Positions 1-6,766 of a stretch of 13,017 nucleotides of DNA are shown one piece after another. Source of the stretch: Desulfocapsa sp. Its GTDB lineage: Bacteria; Desulfobacterota; Desulfobulbia; Desulfobulbales; Desulfocapsaceae. How positions within the stretch are numbered: position 1 is the first letter of the stretch; each line of letters begins with the position of its first letter. The notes under the pieces were generated by a model. That model searched no databases. It was given only the letters and a program-made list of their open reading frames with translations, and was not told the DNA's origin. The position numbers were made by a program, and so were the translations under genes. The DNA is taken from NCBI GenBank assembly GCA_029934915.1, contig JAOZLI010000043.1, positions 1 through 13,017 on the forward strand, in the 5' to 3' direction.

Positions 1-96
1 ATGTATATTATTGGTATGCTTTAATTTTGGGTGGCAAAATATAAGTATAAATGTTCATGATTACCATCAAAGCTCAGGTAATTGTAAAATCGCAAA

Positions 97-120
97 GTAG
101 GAGTCCGCCCCTGCGGACGA
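97..120 (+). repeat. REP-like hairpin repeat, left copy
   Basis: The unit begins with GTAG (97-100), then GA, then a hairpin with stem GTCCGC (103-108), loop CCCT (109-112) and stem GCGGAC (113-118), ending in GA. A 5' GTAG tetranucleotide followed by a GC-rich imperfect palindrome is the known form of REP sequences mobilised by RAYT (REP-associated tyrosine transposase) proteins, as in Pseudomonas. Together with the inverted copy at 146-169 it forms a REP doublet (BIME-like). No RAYT gene is in the window. Confidence 0.65.
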
Positions 121-145
121 TTTTAGTTGGTATTACACACATTTT

Positions 146-169
146 TCGTCCGCAGGGGCGGACTCCTAC
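146..169 (-). repeat. REP-like hairpin repeat, right copy (inverted)
   Basis: This is the exact reverse complement of 97-120 (24 of 24). Read on the minus strand it starts with GTAG at 169-166 and forms the same GTCCGC/GCGGAC hairpin (plus-strand stems at 148-153 and 158-163). The copies face each other across a 25 bp AT-rich spacer. In a transcript the two could pair with each other into one long stem instead of two small hairpins. No T-run follows, so a classical Rho-independent terminator is not supported. Confidence 0.65.
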
Positions 170-232
170 ATGAAAATTAAGCCAAAACTGAGTTTCGATG
201 GTAATCATATAAATGTTTGATAGATCAGAAAA

Positions 233-820
233 ATGCAAAGCATATCGAGACAACTCAGAAAAGAAAAACTGATAGCAAGAGATCAGCTTACTGTTGAATA
301 TTTAAAAGAAAACAGCAAGAACATATGTGATCGGGTGATGAAGATGACTTCGTTTAAGAAGTCAAAAACGGTTTTCATATATGTTGATTTCAGATCTGAA
401 GTAAAAACCCGCGAACTTATAAGTAAGATGTTTGAAATGGGAAAACGGGTTGTTGTGCCAGTGACATTACTTGAAGAAAGAGACCTGCTTCCTGTGTATA
501 TCAATAACCTCACAACCGATCTTGCTCCAGGCTATGCTTCAATTCCGGAACCGGTAAAGGCCATTCGAGAAACGCAAAAAGTCGCATCGGAAACCATCGA
601 TCTTATATTTTTGCCAGGCTCAGTTTTTGATGAACGGGGAGGGCGTATGGGGTATGGTGGTGGTTTTTATGATCGTTTTGTATCCGTTAGAGCACCTCAG
701 GCACTCCGGGTGGGTCTTGCCTATGAAATACAGATGGTGGAGCGAGCGCCACTGCACGATCACGATGAATATATGGACAGGGTCATTACAGAAAAACGTG
801 TTATCCATACCACACGGTAA
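233..820 (+). CDS. fau: 5-formyltetrahydrofolate cyclo-ligase
   Basis: Predicted cytoplasmic enzyme that converts 5-formyltetrahydrofolate to 5,10-methenyltetrahydrofolate at the cost of ATP, returning a dead-end folate to the one-carbon pool. The 195 aa length is normal for the family. The signature motif is clear: PGSVFD at residues 128-133, then GRMGYGGGFYDR at 137-148, which is the conserved nucleotide/phosphate-binding region. The basic N-terminus (SISRQLRKEKLIARD) fits the family's conserved first helix. The start at ATG 233 is the only one that preserves that helix, but no good Shine-Dalgarno precedes it (upstream GATCAGAAAA). It is the first gene of a seven-gene plus-strand run, and the deacetylase gene begins 17 bp after its stop. 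The fold-back element at 46-217 ends 15 bp before its start, so its promoter may lie within or beyond that insertion. Confidence 0.93.
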   Translation: MQSISRQLRKEKLIARDQLTVEYLKENSKNICDRVMKMTSFKKSKTVFIYVDFRSEVKTRELISKMFEMGKRVVVPVTLLEERDLLPVYINNLTTDLAPGYASIPEPVKAIRETQKVASETIDLIFLPGSVFDERGGRMGYGGGFYDRFVSVRAPQALRVGLAYEIQMVERAPLHDHDEYMDRVITEKRVIHTTR

Positions 821-837
821 TTTAATGGAAAAAAGAG

Positions 838-1902
838 ATGCGTAAGACGGCAATATTTAATGATCCTCTATTTGTGTCACATGATCCTGGTTTTGATCAT
901 CCTGAGTCACCGGAACGTTTAAGGGTCATTAATGAGGTTTTGCAAAAGGAGCAGGTGAAGGATCACTTTGTTTATCCTGAATTCAGTGCTGCAAAACATG
1001 CAATAATCGGTCTGAATCACAGCAAAGATCTTATGAACCGAGTTGCTGAAACAGCCGGAAAGATGTTTGATGCCCTCGATCCTGATACGAAAACATCACC
1101 TGATTCCTACGCAGCAGCAATTCTTGCTGTTGGTGCCTTGACAACCGGGGTGGATTTACTTGTAAAAGGGAAGATAGATAACGGTTTTGCTCTGGTTCGT
1201 CCTCCCGGGCACCATGCTGAAAAATCACGGTCCATGGGGTTTTGTCTTTTTAATAATGTTGCTGTTGCTGCCCATCACGCTATCACGAATTGTGGCCTGA
1301 AACGTGTGATGATTGTGGATTGGGATCTGCACCATGGTAATGGAACGCAGAATTCCTTCTATGAAACGGACAAGGTTTTGTATGTATCCACGCATCAATT
1401 TCCTTATTATCCTGGGACTGGAGACGTCCAGGAAACAGGAAAGGGCAAAGGTGAGGGGTATACGGTAAATATTCCCCTTCCCGGATATCAGGGAGATATG
1501 GATTATGCAGCTATTTTTAATGATATTATTGTTCCTCTAGGGAAAGAGTATAAGCCTGAGTTAATACTAATATCTTGTGGGTTTGATATCTACAAGGCAG
1601 ACCCCTTAGGTTTGATGGAAGTTTCAATTGAAGGTTTTGCCTATCTAACCAGGTGTATAGTAGAGTTGGCAGAAGAGGTTTGCAATGGCAGGTTATTGGT
1701 CACCCTGGAGGGTGGTTACGATCTTACTGCACAACGGGATGGTGCGCTGGCAGTATTGTCAGAACTCTGTGGCGAGAAGATAGACACTGGGCATCCCACA
1801 AACCTGGGAGAAGATCGTGCAGCAGAGCTAGCTCAGGCAAAATCACAACATCCTGCAATTGATCAGGCAATGAGCGTTGCAAAAAGAGTTTGGAAATTGT
1901 AA
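838..1902 (+). CDS. Histone deacetylase family protein (class II-like zinc amidohydrolase)
   Basis: Member of the arginase-fold HDAC / acetylpolyamine amidohydrolase / AcuC superfamily, expected to hydrolyse acetyl-amide bonds on lysine side chains or polyamines using zinc. Catalytic features are intact over 354 aa: RPPGHHA with the paired His 125-126, DWDLHHGNGT with zinc ligands D163 and H165, GFDIYKADPLG with the third ligand D255, and EGGYD with the transition-state Tyr 294. The N-terminal HPESPERL (21-28) is also typical. No signal peptide or membrane segment is seen, so it is cytoplasmic. The GHHAEKSRSMGFCLFNN region resembles class II HDAC-like bacterial enzymes more than AcuC, and substrate cannot be told from sequence. 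Start ATG 838 has GGA at 827-829 as a modest ribosome site; an ATG at 825 is in another frame and opens only six codons. It lies 17 bp after the cyclo-ligase gene. Confidence 0.92.
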   Translation: MRKTAIFNDPLFVSHDPGFDHPESPERLRVINEVLQKEQVKDHFVYPEFSAAKHAIIGLNHSKDLMNRVAETAGKMFDALDPDTKTSPDSYAAAILAVGALTTGVDLLVKGKIDNGFALVRPPGHHAEKSRSMGFCLFNNVAVAAHHAITNCGLKRVMIVDWDLHHGNGTQNSFYETDKVLYVSTHQFPYYPGTGDVQETGKGKGEGYTVNIPLPGYQGDMDYAAIFNDIIVPLGKEYKPELILISCGFDIYKADPLGLMEVSIEGFAYLTRCIVELAEEVCNGRLLVTLEGGYDLTAQRDGALAVLSELCGEKIDTGHPTNLGEDRAAELAQAKSQHPAIDQAMSVAKRVWKL

Positions 1903-1946
1903 AATTCGATAATCCCCTGTAATAATTTTTTGTAGTCGAGGCTTAC

Positions 1947-3065
1947 TTGGTAGAAACGCAGACAAAAATACTGGTCGCTGATGATGATGACATGGTGCGC
2001 ACAACTGTTTCGAAAATACTCGAAATGTTTGGGCATGCTGTTACGTCTGTAAGTGATGGAGAGTTTGTAGCAGATATTTTGGATGACTCTTTTGATGTGG
2101 TTTTGCTGGATATTAATATGCCGGGGATGGACGGGTTTGAAACCATCAAGGCTATGAAAGGGCTTGAACGGGAGATACCGGTTATCTTTTTAACAGGTGC
2201 GGGTTCCATGGATTATGTGGTGAAGGCCATTAATCTGGGGGCCTATGACTTTTTAACAAAACCCATTGAAGATATAGAAATTTTTAACGTTAAGATCCGT
2301 CGTGCCATTGAAAAACGGATGTTTGTTCGTCGTGATAAGCGTTACAAAATGCAGTTGGAAGAAGATGTTCGCTTAAAAACGAGGGAGCTAGAAAAAACAA
2401 ATAAGCTTCTTATGACCTACAGTCATAGTCTCGAGAATGCCACTGTTCAGTTAATGAGTAGTCTCCAGAATGCCATGGAGGAGAAGGATTTCTACACAGC
2501 TGGTCATACCATACGGGTTACCGAGTATGCTGTGCTACTTGGGCTTGCCATGCAAATTCCTGAAAATGATCTGGTTATCATTCGTCGTGCTGCTCAGTTT
2601 CATGATATTGGAAAACTGGTAATTGATCTCTCGTGCATCCAAAAACCTGGTAAACTCAACGATGAAGAGTGGAAGCTTATCAGGAAACACCCTGAGGTTG
2701 GAGCCAATATTATAAAGCCCCTTGGTTTTATGGAGAAAGAGTATTTTATTGTTCGTCACCATCATGAACGAATGGATGGAAAGGGATACCCCGATGGGCT
2801 CGGCAGTGACGATCTTGATACCCTGACTAAGATTTTGATTGTGGTGGACAGTTATGATGCCATGACTTCGAGAAGGAATTATCGTCGTAATATGACTATG
2901 GAAGAAGCTGTTGCGGAGTTGAAACGGTGTTCAGGAAGTCAATTTGACCCGGACTGTGTTGACGCCTTCGCGGAGGCAATTATTGATTTTAACGCAACAA
3001 GTGATGCCTTTTCACAAGAGTATCTTGAAAATTTTAAATTGGTTGGGAGAGTAGAAACAAAATAA
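1947..3065 (+). CDS. Response regulator with REC and HD-GYP domains (c-di-GMP phosphodiesterase)
   Basis: RpfG-type two-component regulator of 372 aa. Residues 5-122 form a receiver domain with acidic pocket DDDD 12-15, phospho-acceptor D55 in LLDINMPGMDG, T83 and K105. A charged helical linker (about 130-165) leads into an HD-GYP domain with H187, H219-D220 (HDIGK), H271-H273 in RHHHER, GKGYPDGL at 278-285 and DSYDAMTSRR at 301-310. All metal-ligand motifs and the GYP signature are present, so c-di-GMP hydrolysis is expected, controlled by phosphorylation from an unlinked sensor kinase (none in the window). The start is TTG 1947, chosen because GAGG at 1938-1941 is well spaced and the first in-frame ATG (codon 16) would remove the acidic pocket. 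Its stop abuts the gatC start directly (0 bp), implying translational coupling. Confidence 0.93.
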   Translation: MVETQTKILVADDDDMVRTTVSKILEMFGHAVTSVSDGEFVADILDDSFDVVLLDINMPGMDGFETIKAMKGLEREIPVIFLTGAGSMDYVVKAINLGAYDFLTKPIEDIEIFNVKIRRAIEKRMFVRRDKRYKMQLEEDVRLKTRELEKTNKLLMTYSHSLENATVQLMSSLQNAMEEKDFYTAGHTIRVTEYAVLLGLAMQIPENDLVIIRRAAQFHDIGKLVIDLSCIQKPGKLNDEEWKLIRKHPEVGANIIKPLGFMEKEYFIVRHHHERMDGKGYPDGLGSDDLDTLTKILIVVDSYDAMTSRRNYRRNMTMEEAVAELKRCSGSQFDPDCVDAFAEAIIDFNATSDAFSQEYLENFKLVGRVETK

Positions 3066-3350
3066 ATGAATATTACAACCCAAGAAGTAAAGCATGTCGC
3101 GGGTCTAGCTAAATTAAATCTTAGTGAAGAAGAATTAGAAAAATTTCCCGGCCAACTGGATACAATTCTTTCCTATGTGGCAAAACTGGATGAACTGGAT
3201 ACCACAGGTATTGCCCCAACCACTCATGCTTTTTCCAAACAAAATGCCTTTCGTGAAGATGAAGTTCAGGATTCCCTGCCTCGGGAGGATGCCCTGGCTA
3301 ATGGTCCCAATCAAAATGGGGAAGCCTTTGTGGTGCCAAAGATCATTTAA
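3066..3350 (+). CDS. gatC: Asp-tRNA(Asn)/Glu-tRNA(Gln) amidotransferase subunit C
   Basis: Small 94 aa subunit that clamps GatA and GatB together in the GatCAB complex, which converts misacylated Glu-tRNA(Gln) and Asp-tRNA(Asn) to the correct amide forms in bacteria lacking the direct synthetases. The length and layout match the family: VKHVAGLAKLNLSEEELEKF near the N-terminus, LDELDTTGIAPTTHAF in the middle and a C-terminal REDALANGPNQNGEAFVVPKII tail in which DAL, NAP-like NGP and F-VPKI are the recurrent signature. The ATG starts immediately after the stop of the response regulator. The only purine-rich stretch (GGGAGAG at 3045-3051) is about 14 nt away, so expression probably depends on ribosomes finishing the upstream gene. 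gatA follows after 58 bp. Confidence 0.95.
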   Translation: MNITTQEVKHVAGLAKLNLSEEELEKFPGQLDTILSYVAKLDELDTTGIAPTTHAFSKQNAFREDEVQDSLPREDALANGPNQNGEAFVVPKII

Positions 3351-3392
3351 CAGACACTTCTGAATAATTACCAAATAATCTTTTTAAAAATA

Positions 3393-3405
3393 TATAGTTA
3401 CTATA
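3393..3405. promoter_or_regulatory. AT-rich 13 bp dyad before gatA
   Basis: TATAGTTACTATA is a perfect 6+6 bp inverted repeat around one central base, ending 3 bp before the gatA start codon. The gatC-gatA gap (3351-3408) is otherwise AT-rich with no Shine-Dalgarno. The dyad covers the place where a ribosome site would lie. In such AT-rich DNA a short palindrome may be chance; it is recorded because gatA has no other visible start signal. Confidence 0.25.
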
Positions 3406-3408
3406 AAA

Positions 3409-4866
3409 ATGAATCCTTATGAATTAAGTATTGCCCAGGCACGTACAGAGCTGGACAAGGGCACGTTGACATCTCGCGAACTGACCACAAGTTGTCTGGA
3501 TCGTATAAAAGCAGTAGACAGCACCGTTAACTCCTTTCTTCTTGTAACCGAAGAAGAGGCTTTGCAACAGGCAGATATTGCAGATAAACGAATAGCAGAA
3601 GGGAATGCTGCACCGTTATCTGGAATTCCCCTGGCCGTGAAAGATCTTCTTTGTACAAAGGGAGTGACCACAACCTGCGGATCAAAAATCCTCGAAAATT
3701 TTGTCCCTCCTTACGATGCGACGGTTGTTGAAAAATTAAAGGAGCAGGATGCAGTCCTTGTAGGCAAAGCAAGTATGGATGAATTTGCCATGGGTTCCAC
3801 TTCAGAAAACTGCGCCTTTGCTGTTCCGGATAACCCCTGGAAAGCGGGATATGTTGCCGGAGGATCATCCGGTGGTTCGGCATCCTCGGTTAGTGCCATG
3901 GAGTGCCTTGGTTCCCTTGGTTCGGATACGGGAGGTTCAATCAGACAACCGGCATCTCTTTGCGGTATTGTGGGGATGAAACCCACCTACGGGAGAGTGT
4001 CTCGTTATGGTCTCGTGGCCTTTGCATCTTCCCTTGATCAGATTGGTCCCATGAATCGTGATGTGACAGATGCAGCAATGATGATGAATGCTATTTCCGG
4101 TTTTGATCCCAGGGATTCCACCTCGGTAAATGAGGATGTTCCTGATTTCACAGCATCGCTCACTAAAGGAATGAAAGGTCTGAAGGTGGGGGTTCCAGCC
4201 GAATATTTTACGGATGGTCTGGATGCAGAAGTTGCCAAGGTTGTGGAAAATGGTATTCAGATTTTTAAGGATGCGGGAGCGGAAATCGTGAATATTTCCC
4301 TTCCACACACCGAATATTGTGTGGCTGTTTATTATCTGATTGCTCCTGCTGAGGCCAGTTCCAACCTTGCTCGTTATGATGGTGTTGCCTATGGGTATCG
4401 TGCTGAGGATCCTGAATCCCTACTGGATATGTACAAAGAAACCAGATCACAGGGCTTTGGTGACGAAGTAAAACGTCGTATTCTGATTGGAACCTATGCT
4501 CTTTCTTCCGGGTATTACGACGCCTATTATAAAAAGGCCTCTCAGGTCAGAACGCTTATCCTGCAGGATTTTCAGAAGGCTTACGAATCCTGCGACGTGA
4601 TTGTTTCACCGGTTACGCCAACACCAGCCTGGAAAAAAGGTGCGCATGGCGATGATCCCCTGGCTTTGTATCTTTCTGATATTTTAACTATTTCTGCAAA
4701 TCTTGCAGGTATTCCCGGTATTTCTGTGCCAGGAGGTTTTAGCAGTGCAGGGCTGCCCATAGGGATTCAGTTGCAGGGACCACATTTTCGTGAAGACAGC
4801 CTTTTTAAAGCTGCTTATAATCTGGAGTGTGGAACCGGAATAGCGAATAAGTGTCCTGAATTATAA
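3409..4866 (+). CDS. gatA: Asp-tRNA(Asn)/Glu-tRNA(Gln) amidotransferase subunit A
   Basis: Glutaminase subunit of GatCAB, releasing ammonia from glutamine (or asparagine) for transfer to the misacylated tRNA bound by GatB. The 485 aa length is typical. The amidase-signature Ser-cisSer-Lys triad is complete: K78 in IPLAVKDLLC, S153 in the GGSSGGSAS loop and nucleophile S177 in GSDTGGSIRQP. Further family landmarks are MKPTYGRVSRYGLVAFASSLDQ (about 190-211), RILIGTYALSSGYYDAYYKKA (about 356-376) and the C-terminal GIPGISVPGGF segment. The ATG at 3409 gives the usual MNPYELSIAQ start, although the preceding 30 bases are AT-rich and have no purine-rich ribosome site. It follows gatC by 58 bp and precedes hisC by 18 bp. 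No gatB is in the window; the gene downstream is hisC instead. Confidence 0.97.
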   Translation: MNPYELSIAQARTELDKGTLTSRELTTSCLDRIKAVDSTVNSFLLVTEEEALQQADIADKRIAEGNAAPLSGIPLAVKDLLCTKGVTTTCGSKILENFVPPYDATVVEKLKEQDAVLVGKASMDEFAMGSTSENCAFAVPDNPWKAGYVAGGSSGGSASSVSAMECLGSLGSDTGGSIRQPASLCGIVGMKPTYGRVSRYGLVAFASSLDQIGPMNRDVTDAAMMMNAISGFDPRDSTSVNEDVPDFTASLTKGMKGLKVGVPAEYFTDGLDAEVAKVVENGIQIFKDAGAEIVNISLPHTEYCVAVYYLIAPAEASSNLARYDGVAYGYRAEDPESLLDMYKETRSQGFGDEVKRRILIGTYALSSGYYDAYYKKASQVRTLILQDFQKAYESCDVIVSPVTPTPAWKKGAHGDDPLALYLSDILTISANLAGIPGISVPGGFSSAGLPIGIQLQGPHFREDSLFKAAYNLECGTGIANKCPEL

Positions 4867-4884
4867 ACCATCGAGGAAAATACC

Positions 4885-6009
4885 GTGAAAGTAAAGGTTC
4901 CAGAAAATGTAAAGTCCATAGTGCCGTACCCACCTGGAAAACCGATGGATGAACTGGAGCGGGAATATGGTGTTACAAATGCTATCAAACTGGCTTCTAA
5001 TGAAAATGCCTGGGGTGCATCACCCAAGGCAATAGATGCAATACGTGATACCCTGGCAGAATTACACCGTTATCCCGACGGATCCAATTTTTATCTTGTA
5101 CAGGCAATTGCTAAAAAGCTGGGATTTTCACCAGATGAGGTGGTTATCGGAAATGGTTCCGATGAAATTATTGAATTTCTGGTTAAAGCGTTTGTGCAAA
5201 CCGGTGATGAGGTTATTACCAGTCATCCTTCCTTTCTTATGTATCAGAAGGTGGTTCAGGTTCGAGGTGGTGTAAATAAAGTTCTGCCCCTTAAGGAAAT
5301 GAGCCACGATCTTGATCAGATTCTTGAGACCATTACCGATCGTACCCGACTGATTTTTCTGGATAACCCCAATAATCCCACGGCAACTGTTATTAAGCCT
5401 GTTGATTTGTATGCTTTTCTCAGCACTGTTCCCGAACATGTGATCGTCGTACTTGATGAAGCATATATCGATTTTGTGGATTACGACCTGCAGGTGGATA
5501 TCTATTCTTTGATTAAGAATAGCAAAGATCGATGTGGCGTGGTGTCGCTGCGAACCTTTTCAAAGGCTTATGGGCTGGCCGGAATACGTGTGGGCTATGG
5601 CCTGATGAGCGCGGAGGTTGCCGGGTATCTACACAGGGTACGTTCACCGTTTAATGTGAATAAACTTGCACAGGTAGCGGCTCTTGCAGCCCTTCAGGAT
5701 GTGGATTTTTACAAAAAAACTCTCCAGGGAACTGCGGAGGGGATGGAATGGCTGCAGGAGGTAATTCAATCATCTGGCTGTTTCTGTTATCCGTCTCAGA
5801 CAAATTTTTTCCTGGTTGATGTGGGAGGGGATGCTACTGCTCTTTACGAAGCAATGTTGTATAAAGGCGTTATTATTCGGTCCATGAAGGCCTATGGATA
5901 TAGCAATGTGATTCGTATTACCGTGGGAACAATGGAAGAGAATAAGCGTCTTGTCTTGGCTCTGGCCGATTGTCTCCATGAACTTTCCTATGAACCAGGA
6001 AGAAAATAA
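4885..6009 (+). CDS. hisC: Histidinol-phosphate aminotransferase
   Basis: PLP-dependent fold-type I aminotransferase of 374 aa that interconverts imidazole-acetol phosphate and L-histidinol phosphate in histidine biosynthesis; related HisC proteins can also use aromatic substrates. Landmarks in order: LASNENAWGASPKA (36-49), HRYPDGS (61-67), NGSDEII (90-96), NPNNPT (161-166), VVLDEAYIDF (188-197), SLRTFSKAYGLAGIRVGY (221-238) with the Schiff-base lysine K227 and R235, and the substrate-carboxylate region VIRITVGT (342-349). It starts with GTG at 4885, supported by GAGG at 4873-4876 eight bases upstream and by the conserved N-terminal PPGKP/ELEREYG region. No other his genes are adjacent, so it is scattered from the pathway. 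The cmk start lies 1 bp past its stop and its last codons provide the cmk ribosome site. Confidence 0.96.
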   Translation: MKVKVPENVKSIVPYPPGKPMDELEREYGVTNAIKLASNENAWGASPKAIDAIRDTLAELHRYPDGSNFYLVQAIAKKLGFSPDEVVIGNGSDEIIEFLVKAFVQTGDEVITSHPSFLMYQKVVQVRGGVNKVLPLKEMSHDLDQILETITDRTRLIFLDNPNNPTATVIKPVDLYAFLSTVPEHVIVVLDEAYIDFVDYDLQVDIYSLIKNSKDRCGVVSLRTFSKAYGLAGIRVGYGLMSAEVAGYLHRVRSPFNVNKLAQVAALAALQDVDFYKKTLQGTAEGMEWLQEVIQSSGCFCYPSQTNFFLVDVGGDATALYEAMLYKGVIIRSMKAYGYSNVIRITVGTMEENKRLVLALADCLHELSYEPGRK

Positions 6010-6010
6010 C

Positions 6011-6685
6011 ATGCAGGAAATCGTTACCATTGATGGACCATCCGGGGTGGGAAAGTCCACCATCAGCAGAAGGGTGGCGGCAATGTTGTCCTTCACCTAT
6101 CTTGATACCGGTGCCATGTATCGTGCTGTTGGTTTAAAGCTACAGAACGCTGATGTTGACCTAAGCAACGATAATGATGTGAAGACCTGTTTGCAACAGA
6201 TATCAATCTCTTTGCAACCCGCTGCCACGGAAGATGATGAGGTGACCGTTATTCTGGATGGGCAGGATGTGAGTCAGGAGATCCGGAGTCCGGAAATGTC
6301 CATGGTGGCATCTAAAGTTTCAGCTCATCCCGCAGTTCGTGAAAAACTTACCCGTATGCAGCAGGAAATAGGGTGTAGAGGGTCTATTGTGGCCGAAGGG
6401 CGTGATACCGGTACGGTTGTTTTTCCTGAGGCTGCCTGGAAGTTTTACCTGGATGCTGACCCCGAAGAACGTATGCATAGACGTGCCAAGCAGTTGCGGT
6501 TACAGGGCAAAGAAGTAGACGAAGAAGAGTTGTTGCAAATGATTATACAGCGTGACCATGATGATCAGACTCGTACAATCGCTCCCTTAAGTAAGGCTGT
6601 GGATGCGGTGACTATTGATACCGGTGTGTTAGGAATTGATGATGTGGTGGCGAAAATGGTGGATGTGATTAAAAATAAGCAATAG
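6011..6685 (+). CDS. cmk: Cytidylate kinase
   Basis: P-loop (d)CMP kinase of 224 aa that makes CDP/dCDP from CMP/dCMP with ATP, cytoplasmic. Visible motifs: Walker A GPSGVGKST at 9-17, YLDTGAMYRA at 30-39 (NMP binding), AEGRDTGTVVFP at 128-139 (R131-D132), the LID-side RRAKQL (157-162), and RDHDDQTRTIAPL at 181-193. The start ATG 6011 places the Walker A at the usual distance from the N-terminus and has AGGAAGA at 5997-6003 seven bases upstream. A longer reading from 5951 would add 20 residues overlapping hisC and is not family-like. It is the last gene of the plus-strand run. ispH or rpsA, common neighbours of cmk, are absent; pal follows in the opposite direction. Confidence 0.96.
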   Translation: MQEIVTIDGPSGVGKSTISRRVAAMLSFTYLDTGAMYRAVGLKLQNADVDLSNDNDVKTCLQQISISLQPAATEDDEVTVILDGQDVSQEIRSPEMSMVASKVSAHPAVREKLTRMQQEIGCRGSIVAEGRDTGTVVFPEAAWKFYLDADPEERMHRRAKQLRLQGKEVDEEELLQMIIQRDHDDQTRTIAPLSKAVDAVTIDTGVLGIDDVVAKMVDVIKNKQ

Positions 6686-6687
6686 AC

Positions 6688-6766
6688 AGGCTGTAGGCTG
6701 AAGACTTTTAGGAAGGACAAATACACCCATCCTTAACAGCCTAAACGCCTGCAGCCTAAAGACCTT
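6688..6766. repeat. Repeat cluster of AGGCTG units between convergent genes
   Basis: The 84 bp between cmk and pal contains AGGCTG at 6688-6693 and 6695-6700 on the plus strand, and its complement CAGCCT at 6737-6742 and 6752-6757; the latter two sit in a perfect 9 bp direct repeat CAGCCTAAA. AGGCTGTAGGC (6688-6698) pairs with GCCTGCAGCCT (6747-6757) with a single G-T mismatch, giving an 11 bp stem. It may act as a transcription barrier for both converging genes, but no clear U-tract is present, so a terminator is only a possibility. It may also be an intergenic repeat family. Confidence 0.5.

Larger units (their letters stand above)
46..217. mobile_element. MITE-like fold-back element with candidate target-site duplication
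   Basis: The sequence TATAAATGTT occurs perfectly at 46-55 and again at 208-217. Just inside lie terminal inverted repeats, 57-77 and 188-208, which match at 19 of 21 positions (outer end ATGATTACCATC). The centre holds a second, perfect 24 bp inverted repeat (97-120 with 146-169, 25 nt spacer). No ORF fits inside. Known biology: terminal inverted repeats plus a short flanking direct repeat and no coding capacity is the signature of a miniature inverted-repeat transposable element moved in trans. The right TSD and the right TIR share base 208, so the exact border is uncertain by 1-2 bases. The right edge is 15 bp from the ATG at 233, so an insertion here may have replaced or altered the promoter of the downstream operon. 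An alternative reading is a structured RNA or attenuator: the fold (outer stem, ~19 nt bubble, inner stem) loosely resembles 6S RNA, which in other Proteobacteria often lies before this gene. Confidence 0.6.

Noticed and set aside
2..100. Short open frames at the left edge, including a possible C-terminal tail (VYYWYALILGGKI, ending at the TAA at 42-44).
   Set aside because: Too short to recognise, in an AT-rich stretch, with several frames equally open; no basis to call an upstream gene.
97..169. A two-repeat CRISPR array.
   Set aside because: The two 24 bp copies are inverted and not direct, only two exist, and no cas genes are in the window; the GTAG-hairpin form fits REP elements.
97..180. 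A Rho-independent terminator for a gene upstream of the window.
   Set aside because: The long GC-rich stem is not followed by a T-run on either strand, and the outer repeats and flanking duplication are better explained by an inserted element.
3937..4308. 123 aa open frame on the minus strand inside gatA.
   Set aside because: It is antisense to an intact, well-conserved gene, has no recognisable domain or ribosome site, and its composition is what a reversed coding frame gives.
5951..6010. 20-residue N-terminal extension of cytidylate kinase.
   Set aside because: It overlaps hisC, has no ribosome site, and would push the Walker A motif away from its usual place; ATG 6011 has AGGAAGA at the right distance.
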